DNA of 64,000 bases, from the NCBI GenBank assembly GCA_030142905.1, contig JASJOG010000068.1:1084001-1148000 (forward strand). The letters run 5' to 3'. The notes beneath the pieces are model-generated. The model saw only the letters and a list, made by a program, of their open reading frames with translations. It did no database searches and was not told the origin of the DNA. Below, piece after piece: positions 42,725 through 56,700 of this stretch (its first letter is position 1; each line of letters opens with the position of its first letter). The position numbers were made by a program, and so were the translations under genes. Origin of the DNA: Heliopora coerulea. Its lineage: Eukaryota; Cnidaria; Anthozoa; Scleralcyonacea; Helioporidae.

Positions 42725-44718
42725 GTGAGCTTCATTCGCGAGATGGAAAGATTTGTTTAATACGTAAATGATACAACTTCCCCGTCATCTTTCATAATAG
42801 GGACCTGAAGATCTACAACGTGAACTTGAACGACCACGTCCTTGAAAATTTCAACATTTAAAGAAACCACGGTTAATTGACCACCGTGCTGGGTACGTGT
42901 GGCTAGTTTTATGACTCCTAAAACGCTCCAGTCCTCCTAAAACGACTGCCGTCTCGTATTGAATTCAATCTAAAGTAACAACTTTTTTCACTTCCCGAGT
43001 TGACACCTTCCTCAACCCTTTCATGCATGCCGTTGTCGTAGAACAGCAAATTATAACAATGGAGTTAACGAAGGAACAAAGTTAAAAACAAAAGAGAATA
43101 AAGGACAAAAGTATAAGAAATCATGTATGAAAGGGTTAAGATGTGAAAGCGGTCTAAGCGACGTTCTATGTACAAGGACGAGAATGCTCTGGAGAACAAA
43201 ACTTATTCATTCTCTTTGTTTTGCGTGAAGAATTTCTTTGTTTCGAAAGTCGCGTCGTTCAAGTTGACGTCATAGATCGTGAGGTCCCTTCAAGACTTCA
43301 TTTGAAAATATGCTTGAGTATAATAAATGAATCCAATGACGCTATGCAAAAAAAAATCAAAGTGATTTTACTGAATGACATGAGTGATTTGAGTAATTTC
43401 TTAGTAATTCATTATGCAGTGTGACTTTTTGGTTGTGTCGTTTACAAATCAAACAAATCTTTACATCCCAAGAAACCATACAAGGGAAGGGTAAGCTAGA
43501 AAGGCTGATCTTCATAATTTCGAAGGTTCTTTCATATAAGAGAGTTTCTGACGTACTAATTTTTAAAATTTCAAATGTATTTTAATAATATTTAATCGAC
43601 CTCCAGCCCTGCGTTGCTATTCTAAATTCTCTTCTCCGAGGCCAGAACGGAATTATATGGACAGCCGTCGTTTCTCAGAAGATATGAGAATTTTTCCACA
43701 CTTAACGATGACCAATATCCAGGTTAAAGAGCACGGATAGTGAACATTGAATAAGAACACTTCTCGCAGTATCCACATTAGTCAAGCGAAGGTATATTTC
43801 GAGCTGACGCTTTCCATACGCCTGTCTAACGCCAAATGATTTTACTCCTCAATGGTGATCTTACAGGAAGGGGCCAGGCTTCGTCTGTCGAAACAACGAA
43901 CTTTCTCTGTTCCGTTTTACGGTTGCTAAACCACTTTGTCTATTCAAACCTGAAACCCCAGTTCAAAAAGCTTAGTCAACGGATTCTCTGTCATTGGCTA
44001 TTTCCAAGAATTTTGTCTATCTATATCGGAAGCAATACACTACAAAACATCTTTCACCAACCAGCGTGGGAGTTATCACGTGGGAGACAAGTTCTGATCG
44101 AATTCTTGACGACGTTCTTTGTCGTCCAAGAACAAGGATTACTAGTAGGAACACTGCGAGATTACTACCAGGACGCTCCTTGAATTGATCAAATACACAA
44201 TCAGATAAAATCTGGAAAGACCCGTAAGTGCGATATTGTGTTTATTTGGGTAATTATTGTTGAACTTTTGGATTCTAAACTTAGGACGCCAAATCACTGA
44301 AGACAACGACAGATTTGTCTATCTCTGGGCTATTTCTTTTAAACCAGATCATCGTAAGAAATAATAGCCGCAAATGGGTTTCTTCCCACGAGATCAAACC
44401 AGTTACTAGCAAGTTTTAGCGTATACATACAGCAATCCTGACTTGAAAAGTGGACTTGTTAATTTTCTCTGAAACATAAAGCTTTCTTTTATGAAAGTAC
44501 TAAGGCTTTAATAACGTAAGAAATTCTCCACATTTATACTAAAACAGTTAGACAACTCGTTCAGGTTTCTTATGAGAAACAGTAAGCTCAGGCAACCCAC
44601 TCATCGTCAATCTGCTCGTTGAAAACTCGGCCTTAACGTTCATTTGTTTAAAATATTTCACATCACCACGCAGTATTTCAAGAACCTGACAATTTCTTCT
44701 ATCTCTTACAGTCACAGA
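42725..44718. other. Upstream flank of copy C
   Basis: Duplicate of 18583-20561 with small indels. It ends in the same CTCTTACAG acceptor-like tract before the ATG. No gene supported. Confidence 0.55.
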
Positions 44719-44785
44719 ATGGTTAGTTGGATTGTGTTCATGTTCCTTGAGTTTCCAGGTTTGACTTTCACTGTGGCACAAGAAG
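44719..44785 (+). CDS. Copy C exon 1: signal peptide
   Basis: [20 protein letters not shown] then QEG, phase-1 end at GTAGGC. The Glu inside the hydrophobic core (Gly in copy B) slightly weakens the signal. Confidence 0.82.
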
Positions 44786-47700
44786 GTAGGCCTCTGCTAT
44801 AACAAGCACAAGACTACAGAAGTGCGGTCAATAAAGATTCAATACTCCTATTTACTAGTATCGAGGAAAACAGTTTATTTTGTGCCCCTAAAATGCCCGA
44901 CAATGGCGGTTCCGGGACCACATAATAGACGCTATTTCTCAGAGGTACCCTTAAATAATGATCTTCTTATACACTAAGTTCCAAATGACGGAAAGCGACA
45001 GGACCGAAAAAGACAAACAGGAAAGCGTAGCCCAATATAATCACCTTCAGGTTTTGTGATGTTACCCGCTGCCACTGGTAACGCGGTAAACATCATTTCC
45101 GAACCACCATGGCAGGTCCATTTGCCCATTTAGAAAACAAGAATAATGAACTTCGACACTTGATATGTAACAACTAAATAAGAATTGTTTACTGCATTCC
45201 CATGAATATTGGTGCATACGTAACACGAAGCCGTCACGTCACCGTAAATATTCATCAATGTGGAAAAATTCTCTTCAGGTCAAGGAGTATTGATCTTTAT
45301 AGCTACCTCTAAAACTTTATGAATGAAACATGACAGTGAAAAAAAAATTAATACACCAGAGAGCATTCTAGTGATCTTTCAAGGTTATGGATGATCTTGG
45401 AAAGTGTTCCAAATTGAAAAACTAATTAATTGGGAAAATCATCAGGTAAACAAAACAATTTCACATTAACGGAATATGTTTGTACCAGTTGGGAAAAAAG
45501 ATCCAGTTATTTCTTTCGGTTGAATTTCATGATATAGAGCAGGCAATTCATATTAACACACCTCGTCAACACGGCAGCCATTTCTGCAATTAATAAAATC
45601 CCTAGCCTTACGCTCTTTAAAAATTTTCTCTAAACAACTATCTGTCCTTTCTCCGACTTTACAATAACAAACACTCACTTTTCAACAACCAAAACCCCCA
45701 AATGTAAGAATGTATTTCGGGAATTGTAAAAACAGATTTTCGCCCTTTTTCCTCGTCGATCATTAATTTGTTCAAGGACTGGAACGAAGGCAATGTTTTA
45801 GTGTGAACAAAATTGGACTTTGATGAGCTCACTCTAGCAATGTGAAAATGGAATAATCTGTTGAAGTAATCAATGAAGTCTTGATTTAATGCTAAAAAAG
45901 ATTGTATTAAAAAGCTTATCTGCAATAAATGGACCTGATCAGAATAAAATTGCACCACAGCATTTAAATATACAAGGAGACTTTACTAAATGCTGAACAG
46001 CTCAACTAAAACTCATATCAAAGTAATCAAGTAAGAAAGATTTTTATAACAACTCAATGCAATATGTAACCTTTCCATTGATTTGTACTGCTGTTCCTTT
46101 GAATTTTAGGCACAGTATTGAAAGAAACATGCCAGTTTTGGATGATTCGGTTTCACTTCGATGATAATAATCCACGAGAGACAATACGTACCAAAACAAT
46201 TGAAATAGCTAATGAAACAGCCTTGGAAAGCCTAAACACATTTATAGATGAATTGCCAGGTTGCTATAATACAAAGGAGATATACCAGAACATCATCTAC
46301 AAAACAGGCTCACTTGGAGGGTTACAAACTTTGGTAGCAGAAGTTACATTTATTATTTCCGCACGAGACAACGTGACTGCCAGGGCGAGATTGTCGGATA
46401 CAATAGCCTGTCGGGAAGCTCTCAATATCAAAATGTCAACAGCAAACGCACAAACACGCCTTAAAGCCTTGTCTCCTCTTAATATTTCCGGAATCATTGT
46501 GAGTCCGTTTTTGGTATTAGCTGATGAAGTTTCGTGTTGTGAAAAGCTTTATGGTCAGAACGAAGAAGACCAATGTTGCAGAACTGGCTTTATACAAATC
46601 GCAAATAATTGTGGTAAGTGCTTCACGGGATAGCTATTTTTCTTAACAATAGTACTACGAGTTCAAGTTTTCTATGACCAGATGTTATATGAGGGCAAAG
46701 ACAAAGTCGATCGCTCATACATAATGAAGGCGAGTAGTCGAAATATCAAACATAAACATGGTCACTTTGTGATGACAGTAAAAAGTTTTTAGTTAAGATG
46801 AGGTCAATTTGATAAGTCAGCTTATAACAATATGAGGATTTCAACTGGTTTATTACTCATATTTAATATCACCAGATAATATTTAGTAGAATAACCAATG
46901 AAGCTCAAGAAGTTGCGATATACAACAGCAATTTTATGCTAAATTTACATGCGAAAAAGTTTTACCCACACTAATGCAGTTACCATAAGTACTACCAGGA
47001 AAAATTGCTTCACTTGAGAATCTGACTAGGAGCCCAAGTTTTCTATCACCAAGGTATTCTTGGAGAAAGCCCGAATTGACGATGGTTCTTAGAAAATGAG
47101 GACGAGCTGTCGAGATGTTTTAGCACACATTTGGTCAATTTGTGATCCAAGTAAAACGTTTTAACTCCAAATGTGGTCAATTTGATCGGTCATTTATAAC
47201 AAAAGTAGATTTTTCACTTGTTTATTGCCTCACATTTACTGCCAGCCTGTAATATTTCATGGAACACTCAGTGAAATTCTCTGAATTGCCATTTAAGGCA
47301 GTTTACTATGCTAAATTTATATGTGAAAAATGTTTTACCCACACTAATCCTGACACAAAATCACAGTTGCGGTATTAAAAAGATGAACTGACAGGGGATG
47401 GTCCCGCAAGTTTGTATGTTAACCCTTTCCTGTCCAACAGGTCTCCCCTTGAGGAGTAAAATCGTCTGGCGTTAGCCAGAGTAAAATACCAAAGTTGGGT
47501 ATGGACCTGAAAGGGTTAAGTGATATTCAAACAAGAACAGAATATATCTGTTATTATTCTTACCATTATTACTATTATTATTACTATTATTAATACTATT
47601 ATTATTATTATTATTATTGATTATTATCATTACGAGCATACTTGTTATAATTATCATTATTTTAATGGCCCTTATTATGGTAATCAATGATATTGTTGTT

Positions 47701-50700
47701 GGCATCGTCGTTGCTGCAGTTGTTATTATCTCGCATAAAGTAATACTCGTCACACAACTTTCAGCAGCTTTACCACTGACTTATTTTCATCTCTACGCGT
47801 CGTTCTAATAATTCAACTCTATATACAATTTAAAAACCGAACAGTAGTGCTGTATCGGCTTTAAAACACGACGCTGCAGTCGAGTGTTTTCGATCCGAAA
47901 AAGGACTTACCCAGACATTTCTAAATGGTTCAGAAACGACTCATTTTATACATTCACAGACTATGTACGTTTGAAACTCAATTGTGAGTCACAGACACCA
48001 GTGTATCGAAAACAGTTTCCCTTATGAATTGACGATTTTAGAAACTTGGATATTACATACCTTCATATTTTAACTTTTCTCATTAGCATGTCCTCCTGGT
48101 AAATTCCTGGATTCCAATATGACGAAATGTGAACCGTGTCCAAGAGACACGTACCAACCAAAGGACGCGACTATTAAATGTGAACCTTGTCCCCCTGGAA
48201 CAAAGACATACGACACTGTTGGATCTACGACTGTTTCACAATGTCTAAGAGGTAACGGGATTGTTCTTAGTACGCAAAAATGGTCCAGGACTTTGTGCGA
48301 GCAGAATACTCGACTTCAACATTGAACGACGACAAAACTACCAGAATTTCACTACAACGAAATTACCAAAAAAGACAATTGATTTTTATATCTTTCTTAT
48401 CCTGTTAACTTCACTCTTATAATCATTGAAACGTTAATTAAATGTGCCCAAGATTTATGATATCTGTGATCAGTACCCCTGTCAATTCGGCGACTAGCCT
48501 ATTGGGGAAATCCGCTCACATAAGGGTGAGGAAGCCCAATATAAACAACTATTGAATGTCCAATTAATTGGTATTTAAGAATTGAGCTTGACCGTCAAAC
48601 ACACTTTTTATTCCCAGCTTGTTCGCCTGGAGAAAGATTTAACCGCACGTTAAGGAGATGTACCCATTGTCCTAAGGACACTTACCAAGAATTGGAAGGA
48701 CAACTGTTTTGCAAACCTTGTCAAAACAACACAATTACAAACGACACAGGAAAACAAAGTCGCGACGATTGCGTTCAATGTAAGTACGAAGGCATTATGA
48801 AAGATTAAAAGGGAAGGAGGTAATGAAAGGTTGAAGTAGATCAAAACGAGAAAATAGCGAGAAATAATGAGGACAGGTATGGTTTTGGGTTCAATTTGGC
48901 ATTAAAATGCTACAGTGGTGAACTCTCCGTTCGAACGTAGGCAAGTAACGTCAAAGTACATTTTCGTCTCTCAAGAAAATTACCTCAAAAACCCGGGCAT
49001 TGTTTTTGCTGGGAACTTCTCCAAATCTTTCATACTTTTCAGGTCGCGTTTTTAGAGGTGTCTGTTTAACTGAGTGAATTTGAGGACTTTTTTCAGCCAA
49101 TCGAGATGCTTTGTTCTCTAAATAATTTGTAATGCATTACCGCATTATGCAATGAATTGCCCTTTCTGTACTTGGTTTCCCTGAAATGGTAATGCCGTCA
49201 CCTAGTCAGAATTGAGAGAGTATTTCATGTACAACGTTAGGAACGTCATGTTCGAAAGGATGTATTTTGATTTATATACAGAAAATATCATGGTTAGCTT
49301 AGTATAACGGCTTCAATTTCATTTGATCGATCTCATTAACACGTTCTTTAAATGATTTTCAACGAATATATCCTACTCAAAAAGCGACTTCGTTATTTTA
49401 ATAACGCATAGACTACATTTAAGAGTTCAAGATTAGCTAGTAATAAATGGATATAGGGATGAGTCGAAACTAAGTAAGAGTCCTGAGATTCCACAGAAAA
49501 TCTCGCAAGTGTAAACTAACCTACATTCCTCAGGGTCCTGTATCACTCAAGAAGCTCCAAAAACTTACTGAATGTACAACAATTCACAAATTGAGTAAAT
49601 AATCATTCTCATCTCTCCCTTAATTTTATCTTGAAATTATGGACTTTTTCACCAAAATCCCAAAATGTATGTAATGTAAATATGTGGAATATATTCCATA
49701 CTCTACACACCTCTAGAAAGGGTTGTGAAAACCACAATCTATAAACTGGAATTGGTTGTATTGGTTGAATAGTCTTCCTTTGATTTTCACTTTTGATTTA
49801 GCTTGCGGTTCAGGCAGTTTTTACAATTTTGCCAGTGGAACTTGTGAAATTTGCCCGCGCAATTCCTACCAGTCACAGGACGGTCAGTTCAACTGTACCT
49901 TATGTGAATCAGGTAGAATTACTCTAAAGAATGGCTCCGACGATATACGGAACTGCATTTTCGGTAAGTATAGCAGATGTAAGATCTGACATCATCAAAG
50001 TGTGAAGCACGACACAGGGAAGAAACACACTTACTGTCTCATCTTTTCTCTTTCTTTTGAGTGGCAAACTAATTTCCAAACAAAATTAGGAAACTAAAAC
50101 GCATTTCTTGCTTGCAGAATGTGAACCGGGGTCGTTTTACAACTTTAGTACGTCAAATTGCCAGCCATGTGCAAAAAACTTTTACCAAAACCGTAAAGCA
50201 AAGCTAAGCTGCATCCGTTGTCCAAACGGTGAAATAACTGTTAACGTTTCCAGCTCAAGAGAGGAAGACTGCATTAAAAGTAGGTACAAAGAAATAAAAG
50301 GGAATAATTCCTATAACGTTGAATAAAAATCGTTAAAAGTTGATTCAGTATATTGGTTGGTCGGTTGGTAGAATGGTATATTATGTTAATAGGTTCGTTG
50401 GTTGTATGGTCAGTTGGTGGCAGAGTTGCTGGATTCGCACATTCATGGGCCGGAGATTTGGCAGTTTGGTGAACTGGTTGGTTGGTTGATTGGTATATTG
50501 GTTGGCTGCTTGGTAGGTTGGTCAATTGTTTCTTTACCGTTACACTGTTGTCTAGGCTAGTTACTTTTGACTGTTAAAGGAAGCTATCTGTATTTAGTCA
50601 TCAATTCGTATTTGAAATTCTGGAACAGTCATAGAGTCATAGATTCCTTCAATGTACATGTAAATCAATTTTTTTTAACCCACTAAGAGACAAGGGTGTA

Positions 50701-53700
50701 CTTCACCATTTCACTCTGGCTAATGTCAGATGATTTTACTCCTCAAAGGAATGAGCCCTGCCCTTTAATGAGTAACATAAAACTATAATTCATTCATGCA
50801 CCATCCAGCCTGTTTGACTTTCTCTCAGTCTATTTGTCTGTCTGGTTGGTTGACAAAATAGTAGAGCACTAAGTCGGCATGCAGTGATTAATGACATGCT
50901 TGATGTTTACATATCAAGCAGAGGCCCTTCTTTCACTCCAACACAGTTTTGTCAGGTTGGTTGGCCAGTTAATAAATAATTTGTTGAATTGATCATGATC
51001 AAATTAAGCAATTTAAGTCTATTTCAATTTTAGATTGTCCTCCTGGATCAAAATTCAATTACACACTAGGTGACTGCCAAAACTGTCCAATCAATTTTTT
51101 CCAATCAGAATTTGGAAAAACTGAGTGTACTCCTTGTCCAGATGGCCAAATAACAAATTCTTTAGGGTCAAGATTTTCTAACAGCTGTTTTACAGGTAAA
51201 AAACAAGATGTGATAATAGTAGTATAGAGAAGTTATGTTTATTGTATATTATTTAGAACAAGAAAAGCTTTCAAGATTGTTAGAGAGTTTTCATGATATA
51301 CACAACACCTTTCCTCAAGTCTTCTCCTTGACAAACTGTGCCCTGCAAGCATATGTCTTCAGTAGCTTTGTCTAATACTGCACAAGAAATTTATCAGACT
51401 AGTTAAGCAGTTTGGGAAAGGGCTGTGAGCAGGTTCTTGTACAATACTATAACATTCAGCAAAATTGGCAGCCTAAATTGCATGAATAAGCCATTACGTA
51501 GTTTCTTTGAATTGCCTGACAAAAAAACATATTAATTTGGCAGTAGGAAATCAAGACTCTCATCAGCATAGTATGCAATGACTATCATGTTTGCCAAGTT
51601 CAAATTCTCACGAAATGTCTCTGAGCATTGGAATGGAATGAAATCCATAACCTATTGATGGCCTGTGGGACACTCTAACCTATTTGAGCTACAACAACCC
51701 AGTCACATTTACCAGTAATAGTTGTCTTAATCATAAGATTGCTTAAGGTTTATACTGCACTATCAATTGTGGTTAATTATTTTTTGTTTGTAAAACGTGC
51801 CAGGTATTTATATTTTGTTTACCTCTCATGAACAAAGATTAAATAGAGTGAATCCTTGGTAATACCATATTAAAAACAATTAAAATTATCATTAGCAGCA
51901 AAATCTAAAGTCAATAAAGACTCTAACCCTTTCAAGTGTGATTTCTGCAATTATAAATTTTTGCTAAGCATGGTTCATTTTCATAAAATAGCTTGTCTGT
52001 GAATTGTTTTTTTAGCTTGTGACCCTGGTCAGTTTTACAATTTCTCGAGTAAAATGTGTGAGAAGTGCCACATCAATACCTACCAGGAGCGCAAAGGTCA
52101 AATAGGATGCATTGCTTGTGAAGATGGAAAAATAACAGTTGCTAAAGGAAGTAACAGCACAGAAGACTGCATCCCTGGTGAGTTTAATTTAATGCCTACT
52201 AATAATATTGCATAGGAAGAGCTTGCACATCAGATCTGGAGGCAAATTATTTAAGTGTCTTAGATTCACAGAAAAAAACCTCAAAAAAACCCAGGCTATC
52301 TGCAAAGTAACTTATTTCAACACTACTGTGGTAAAACCATAATTTAGGGAAAGCTACTGACTTAGAATACTGTTTTGACATAATAAAGAAAAGATATGTG
52401 GGTGAATAACAAAATAAAAAATATATAAATAAATATGTAAATAAATAAACAAATACATAAATAAAATGGGAAATTAATAAACCAATAGACGTTAAATTGA
52501 AAAATAAACCATGGCCAAACTAGAACGCCATTCGATGGAGGTCAAAAGAAGCACTTTGAACTTTCATCGTGTACATCACAGCAAGCTGGTGCAAGTTGGT
52601 GGTCTTTTAAAAAGCACATGATGAACATGAGACATTGAGGGTGTTTATTTAACATGCAAGTGCCCCTGAAGCCTCTAAGAACGCCCCAACCACAGAATAA
52701 ATAATGAACCAAACATTCAACTCAACATCGGCAACTCTGATGTTTGTGTCCCGCAGCCATTTCCCTAGGAAGCACCTCGAAATTTGCTCAACCGGTAGCT
52801 TAAACGCTATTCCTTTCTAAGGGAAAAAATGGCGCATTGTTACGGTTGGAGTTAAGAAAATGATACATACAGCACTGTGAGAGGTCACAGCAAAACGTTG
52901 CTTGGCGGAGACGCTTGACAGGAACATGGTACCTAAGAAAAATCGAAGGCAAAATAGTTACGAAGTTCGACTTCTGGTTAATTAAATATTCTGTGTGCCA
53001 TTCTGATCTTGCTTCCTGCGCCCTTAAGTGAGTGTCTGTTTGACGATTTTGTTTGTTCATGTTTGTTTTCGTGGGTTCGCTTGTTTTGTGGTTGTTTTTT
53101 TTTTTATTTTTTTTTTTTGTTTGTTTTTTTTTCTTGTTGGTTTGCTTTGCTTTTTTACTGTTTGTTTATTCGTTTGTTTCCGTTTACATTGTTGTTCTTA
53201 GTTTCTGTTTGAAATTTTGTTCTTGTTTGTTCCTTGTCTTGTTTTTCTGTTTCTGTTTGTCTGTTCTTGTTTGTTTGTTTAGTTGCTTTTTTGTTTGTTT
53301 TTTCATTGTATGTTTGTTTCTGCCACGCATTCAGCCAACTAGTCATACACTTTACTTTTTATTGATTATTGAGCAGATTCATGGTATACCGAAGGAGTCA
53401 AATGATGATTACTTCTGTTCACGTGTCTTTTCAGAGTCAATGAATAACCCATGCTTTTTCCTTGATTCTTTTTCCAAATCAATGCTTGCTTTAACTGTGC
53501 ATTTGACCTGAAGTAAAAAAAAATCAGAATAGTGACACAATATAAAGATTAAGAGAAATAAACTACATCAATAAATGAAAATAGAGACTACCTAGAGTAA
53601 TACAAGGGTGGACTTACGAACGGAAAAACGAACAGAGAGAGGGTGGGACAGATGGACAAAACCTATCAAATGTTTGGTCACCTGGAGTTTTCTACGTTTC

Positions 53701-56700
53701 TACCGTAGAGTGCAATGCTGGTATGATTTACATACACTACTTGTTCAGTTGTGCCCAGTGCCCAGTTGATACTTACAAGCCAACTAGAGGACAAACGGAA
53801 TGTACTAAATGCCCACCGGGCAAGGTCACCTACAAAGAAAATAATACCAAAGAGACAGATTGTGCGGAAGGTATGACCATTCTGAGAACACGACCATGAA
53901 CACCACAATCACGTTAGAAACTACGAATTTAAATAGACTGAAAGCTACAAAATACAAATTTCGCTTGCCATGATACTTGCTGTAATATACAAGATGGGGT
54001 AGTCGGAATATAGAAGAAATGTTCCCAAAAAGTAAGGTTAATACGTCAACTTTTACAAAATTTAATGTCTAATGTATTCGAAGAGAAACTTCCAACCAAA
54101 TTTCCGAAACCTCTTTGTTCTTTTAATTTTTTATTTTTTATTTTGAGATTCATTTATCCATTCACTCAATTCCTCGTCAGTGGCGTAACTACGGGGTGGC
54201 ATGGGGGGCACGTGCCCCCCATCTGAGCAAGGTGCCCCTCCAGGTGCCCCCCCCATTTGGAATTTTGAATTTGGAAAAAAAATTACAGAACCAAATTCAG
54301 TTGCTATTTTCGCTTATGAAACATATTTACTTCTAAGTCTAAAAGGAACGCGAGTACAACTTGCCGAAATGTTCGACTTTGTTAATCTATCATATAATCG
54401 GTCTTTTGACCGCTGAGCCCGGGCGAGGACGTTGGGCTCATATCAAAGGTGCACGCTGAACCGAGCAATATGGCGGAATTCAGGAGTCAGTGGATGTGTG
54501 GATGGCAGACATTTAAACGTTGTATGTAGTAAGGAAAGAACAGTTGAGACCATTTTGATTAATTGAGGAGGCAAGCCAACGTCATCATTTGTCGTGTATT
54601 TGGGGGCAATAGAAAGTTTCACGATAAGAAAAATATCAACACTGTACGTCTTTGCGGTTTGCCGGTTAATTTGAGTATTGCTCGCTGTGTTGTTCTGTAG
54701 ACTATACAAATATTTTATAAATCAAATTTGAGATGATGTGTAGATTAACTCACTAAACCGTTAACAGTTAACCCCTTATTGCTTCACACGTTTAACTCAT
54801 TTATGTGAAAAGATTAAGTGCCATGTTGATAACAGCCATGAAGCGGTTGTTAGCAGAAACGTAAGTGAATTAGGTCGTGTAGTCTCTTGAATTTCTAGTC
54901 AAACGAACATCTCACTTTTTTTTCTCGTTTTTATTTCCTATTTTTCCCCCTTTTCCAGCAATTTAGCTTATGGCAAATAGTGAATATCCGTTTTACATTC
55001 TTTGAATAGTTGACTGGCGGCCCGAAGGTCAGAATACCCTTTGTTACTGTAAATTTGTGCCATTTTTTATTTAGGGCTTGGCTCTGATAAGCTGTCGTTT
55101 TTCAAACGATCAGTGTTCTAACATAATGCAGACAAATGTTACAAAGTTTTTTAAAAGGTGTGCAACTGCTGATATTTCAGAAGATTTTAATGGATCTAGT
55201 GGGAAGCGTCAGTTTACTGAATCGGATGTATATGCAAAAGAAGACAATGGAGGCATTCGTTTGGACGATTCTGCAAGTGATACTGGGTCGTCTGACACAG
55301 ACACGAGTGAGATAGCAGGCTCGCCTTGTCCCATGTCAGTGTCAGTGATGCCTACAGCTGCACCGATCTTACAAGGGTATGCACGAAAGCCACCAGGACC
55401 AGATGATATCAGCAATGGAAGGGCAGAGGGGCCCACTCAGCCGTCACGGATAATTTTTCCCTCAAAGCGTTTTGGGACAAAGCAACGTGCTTTCAGACCA
55501 GCATGGTATAGCTCCCACAAATGGCTTGAATATTCTGTCAGTCAAGATGCTGCCTACTGTTTCTGTCACAGGATGTTTCCTTCTCCACATAAGCCAACTT
55601 CGGAAAACACTTTTACATCTACTGGTTTTCGTCAGTGGAAGAAAGCAACGGCGAAAGATGCAGGATTCAGTCAACATGAGCGCAGCGACTATCATACAAC
55701 ATCGTTTTGTGCGTGGAAAGAATTTCAACAACGCCTAACGTCTGGGAAAACCATTGACGCAACCATATCTACCCTTCACGAAAAAACAATTAACGAGAAC
55801 CGACATTATGTCAAACAAGTAGCAAAAGTTCTTTGTCTAACTGTAAGACAGAAGATTGCTCAGAGAGGTCACAAAGAAGATGTGAACAGCTCAAACAAGG
55901 GAAACTTTTTGGAGATCTTGGAGCTACTAAGTGAACAAGATGACATAGTAAAACGTCGTTTGGAAGGAAAGTGCAGAGTTAAGTACACTAGCCCAAAGAT
56001 TCAGAACGAAATCCTGGCTTTGCTAGCCCAAATAATTCGCAAGGAAATCACCAATGAACTATACGCGAGCGTTAATTTTTCACTAATAGTTGACGAATCC
56101 AAGGATATCAGTAAGAAAGAACAATTGTCTGTAGTGGTGCGATATTTGTTCAGTAACTCCATACATGAAGAATTTCTAGATTTCATTCAGTTGCACAAGC
56201 TCGATGCTGCTTCGTTGAAAGATAAACTGGCTGAGATCCTTAAATCATGTGAAATAGACCCAAACAACTGTGTGGGACAGACCTACGATGGGGCCTCTGT
56301 AATGAGTGGTGTCAACCGTGGAGTTCAAGAATTGGTACGCAAAGAACTAGCCCCACAAGCACTGTACATCCACTGTTACAACCATCGGCTTAATCTTGTC
56401 ATTGTTGACAGTGTCAAATCCGTTCAGTTAGCTGACTCGTTCTTCAGTTTGCTGCGAGAGATTTACAAATTCATGTCCTCACACACAGCACATGAAATCT
56501 ATCTTGCAATCCAAAACAAGCTATGGCCTGCTAAGCAACTTCGATATTTGAAATCACTTAGCGATACAAGATGGTCATGTCAGTATGCTTCCAGTAAAGT
56601 GCTACTCGACACCTTTCCTGCCGTGATAAATACGCTGGAAGAAATTGCAGATTCACACACAGGCAAGCGTGCTTACGATGCAGCAAGCATCCTTATGAAC

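Larger units (their letters stand above)
35272..44718. repeat. Segmental duplication of the block at about 10479-20561
   Basis: The same succession of non-coding DNA, gag fragment, Penelope-like fragment and LINE 3' end appears in both intervals at an offset of 24.1-24.9 kb, with very few differences (one residue in 204 across the gag frame). The main difference is the missing LINE at 35425. Confidence 0.88.
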
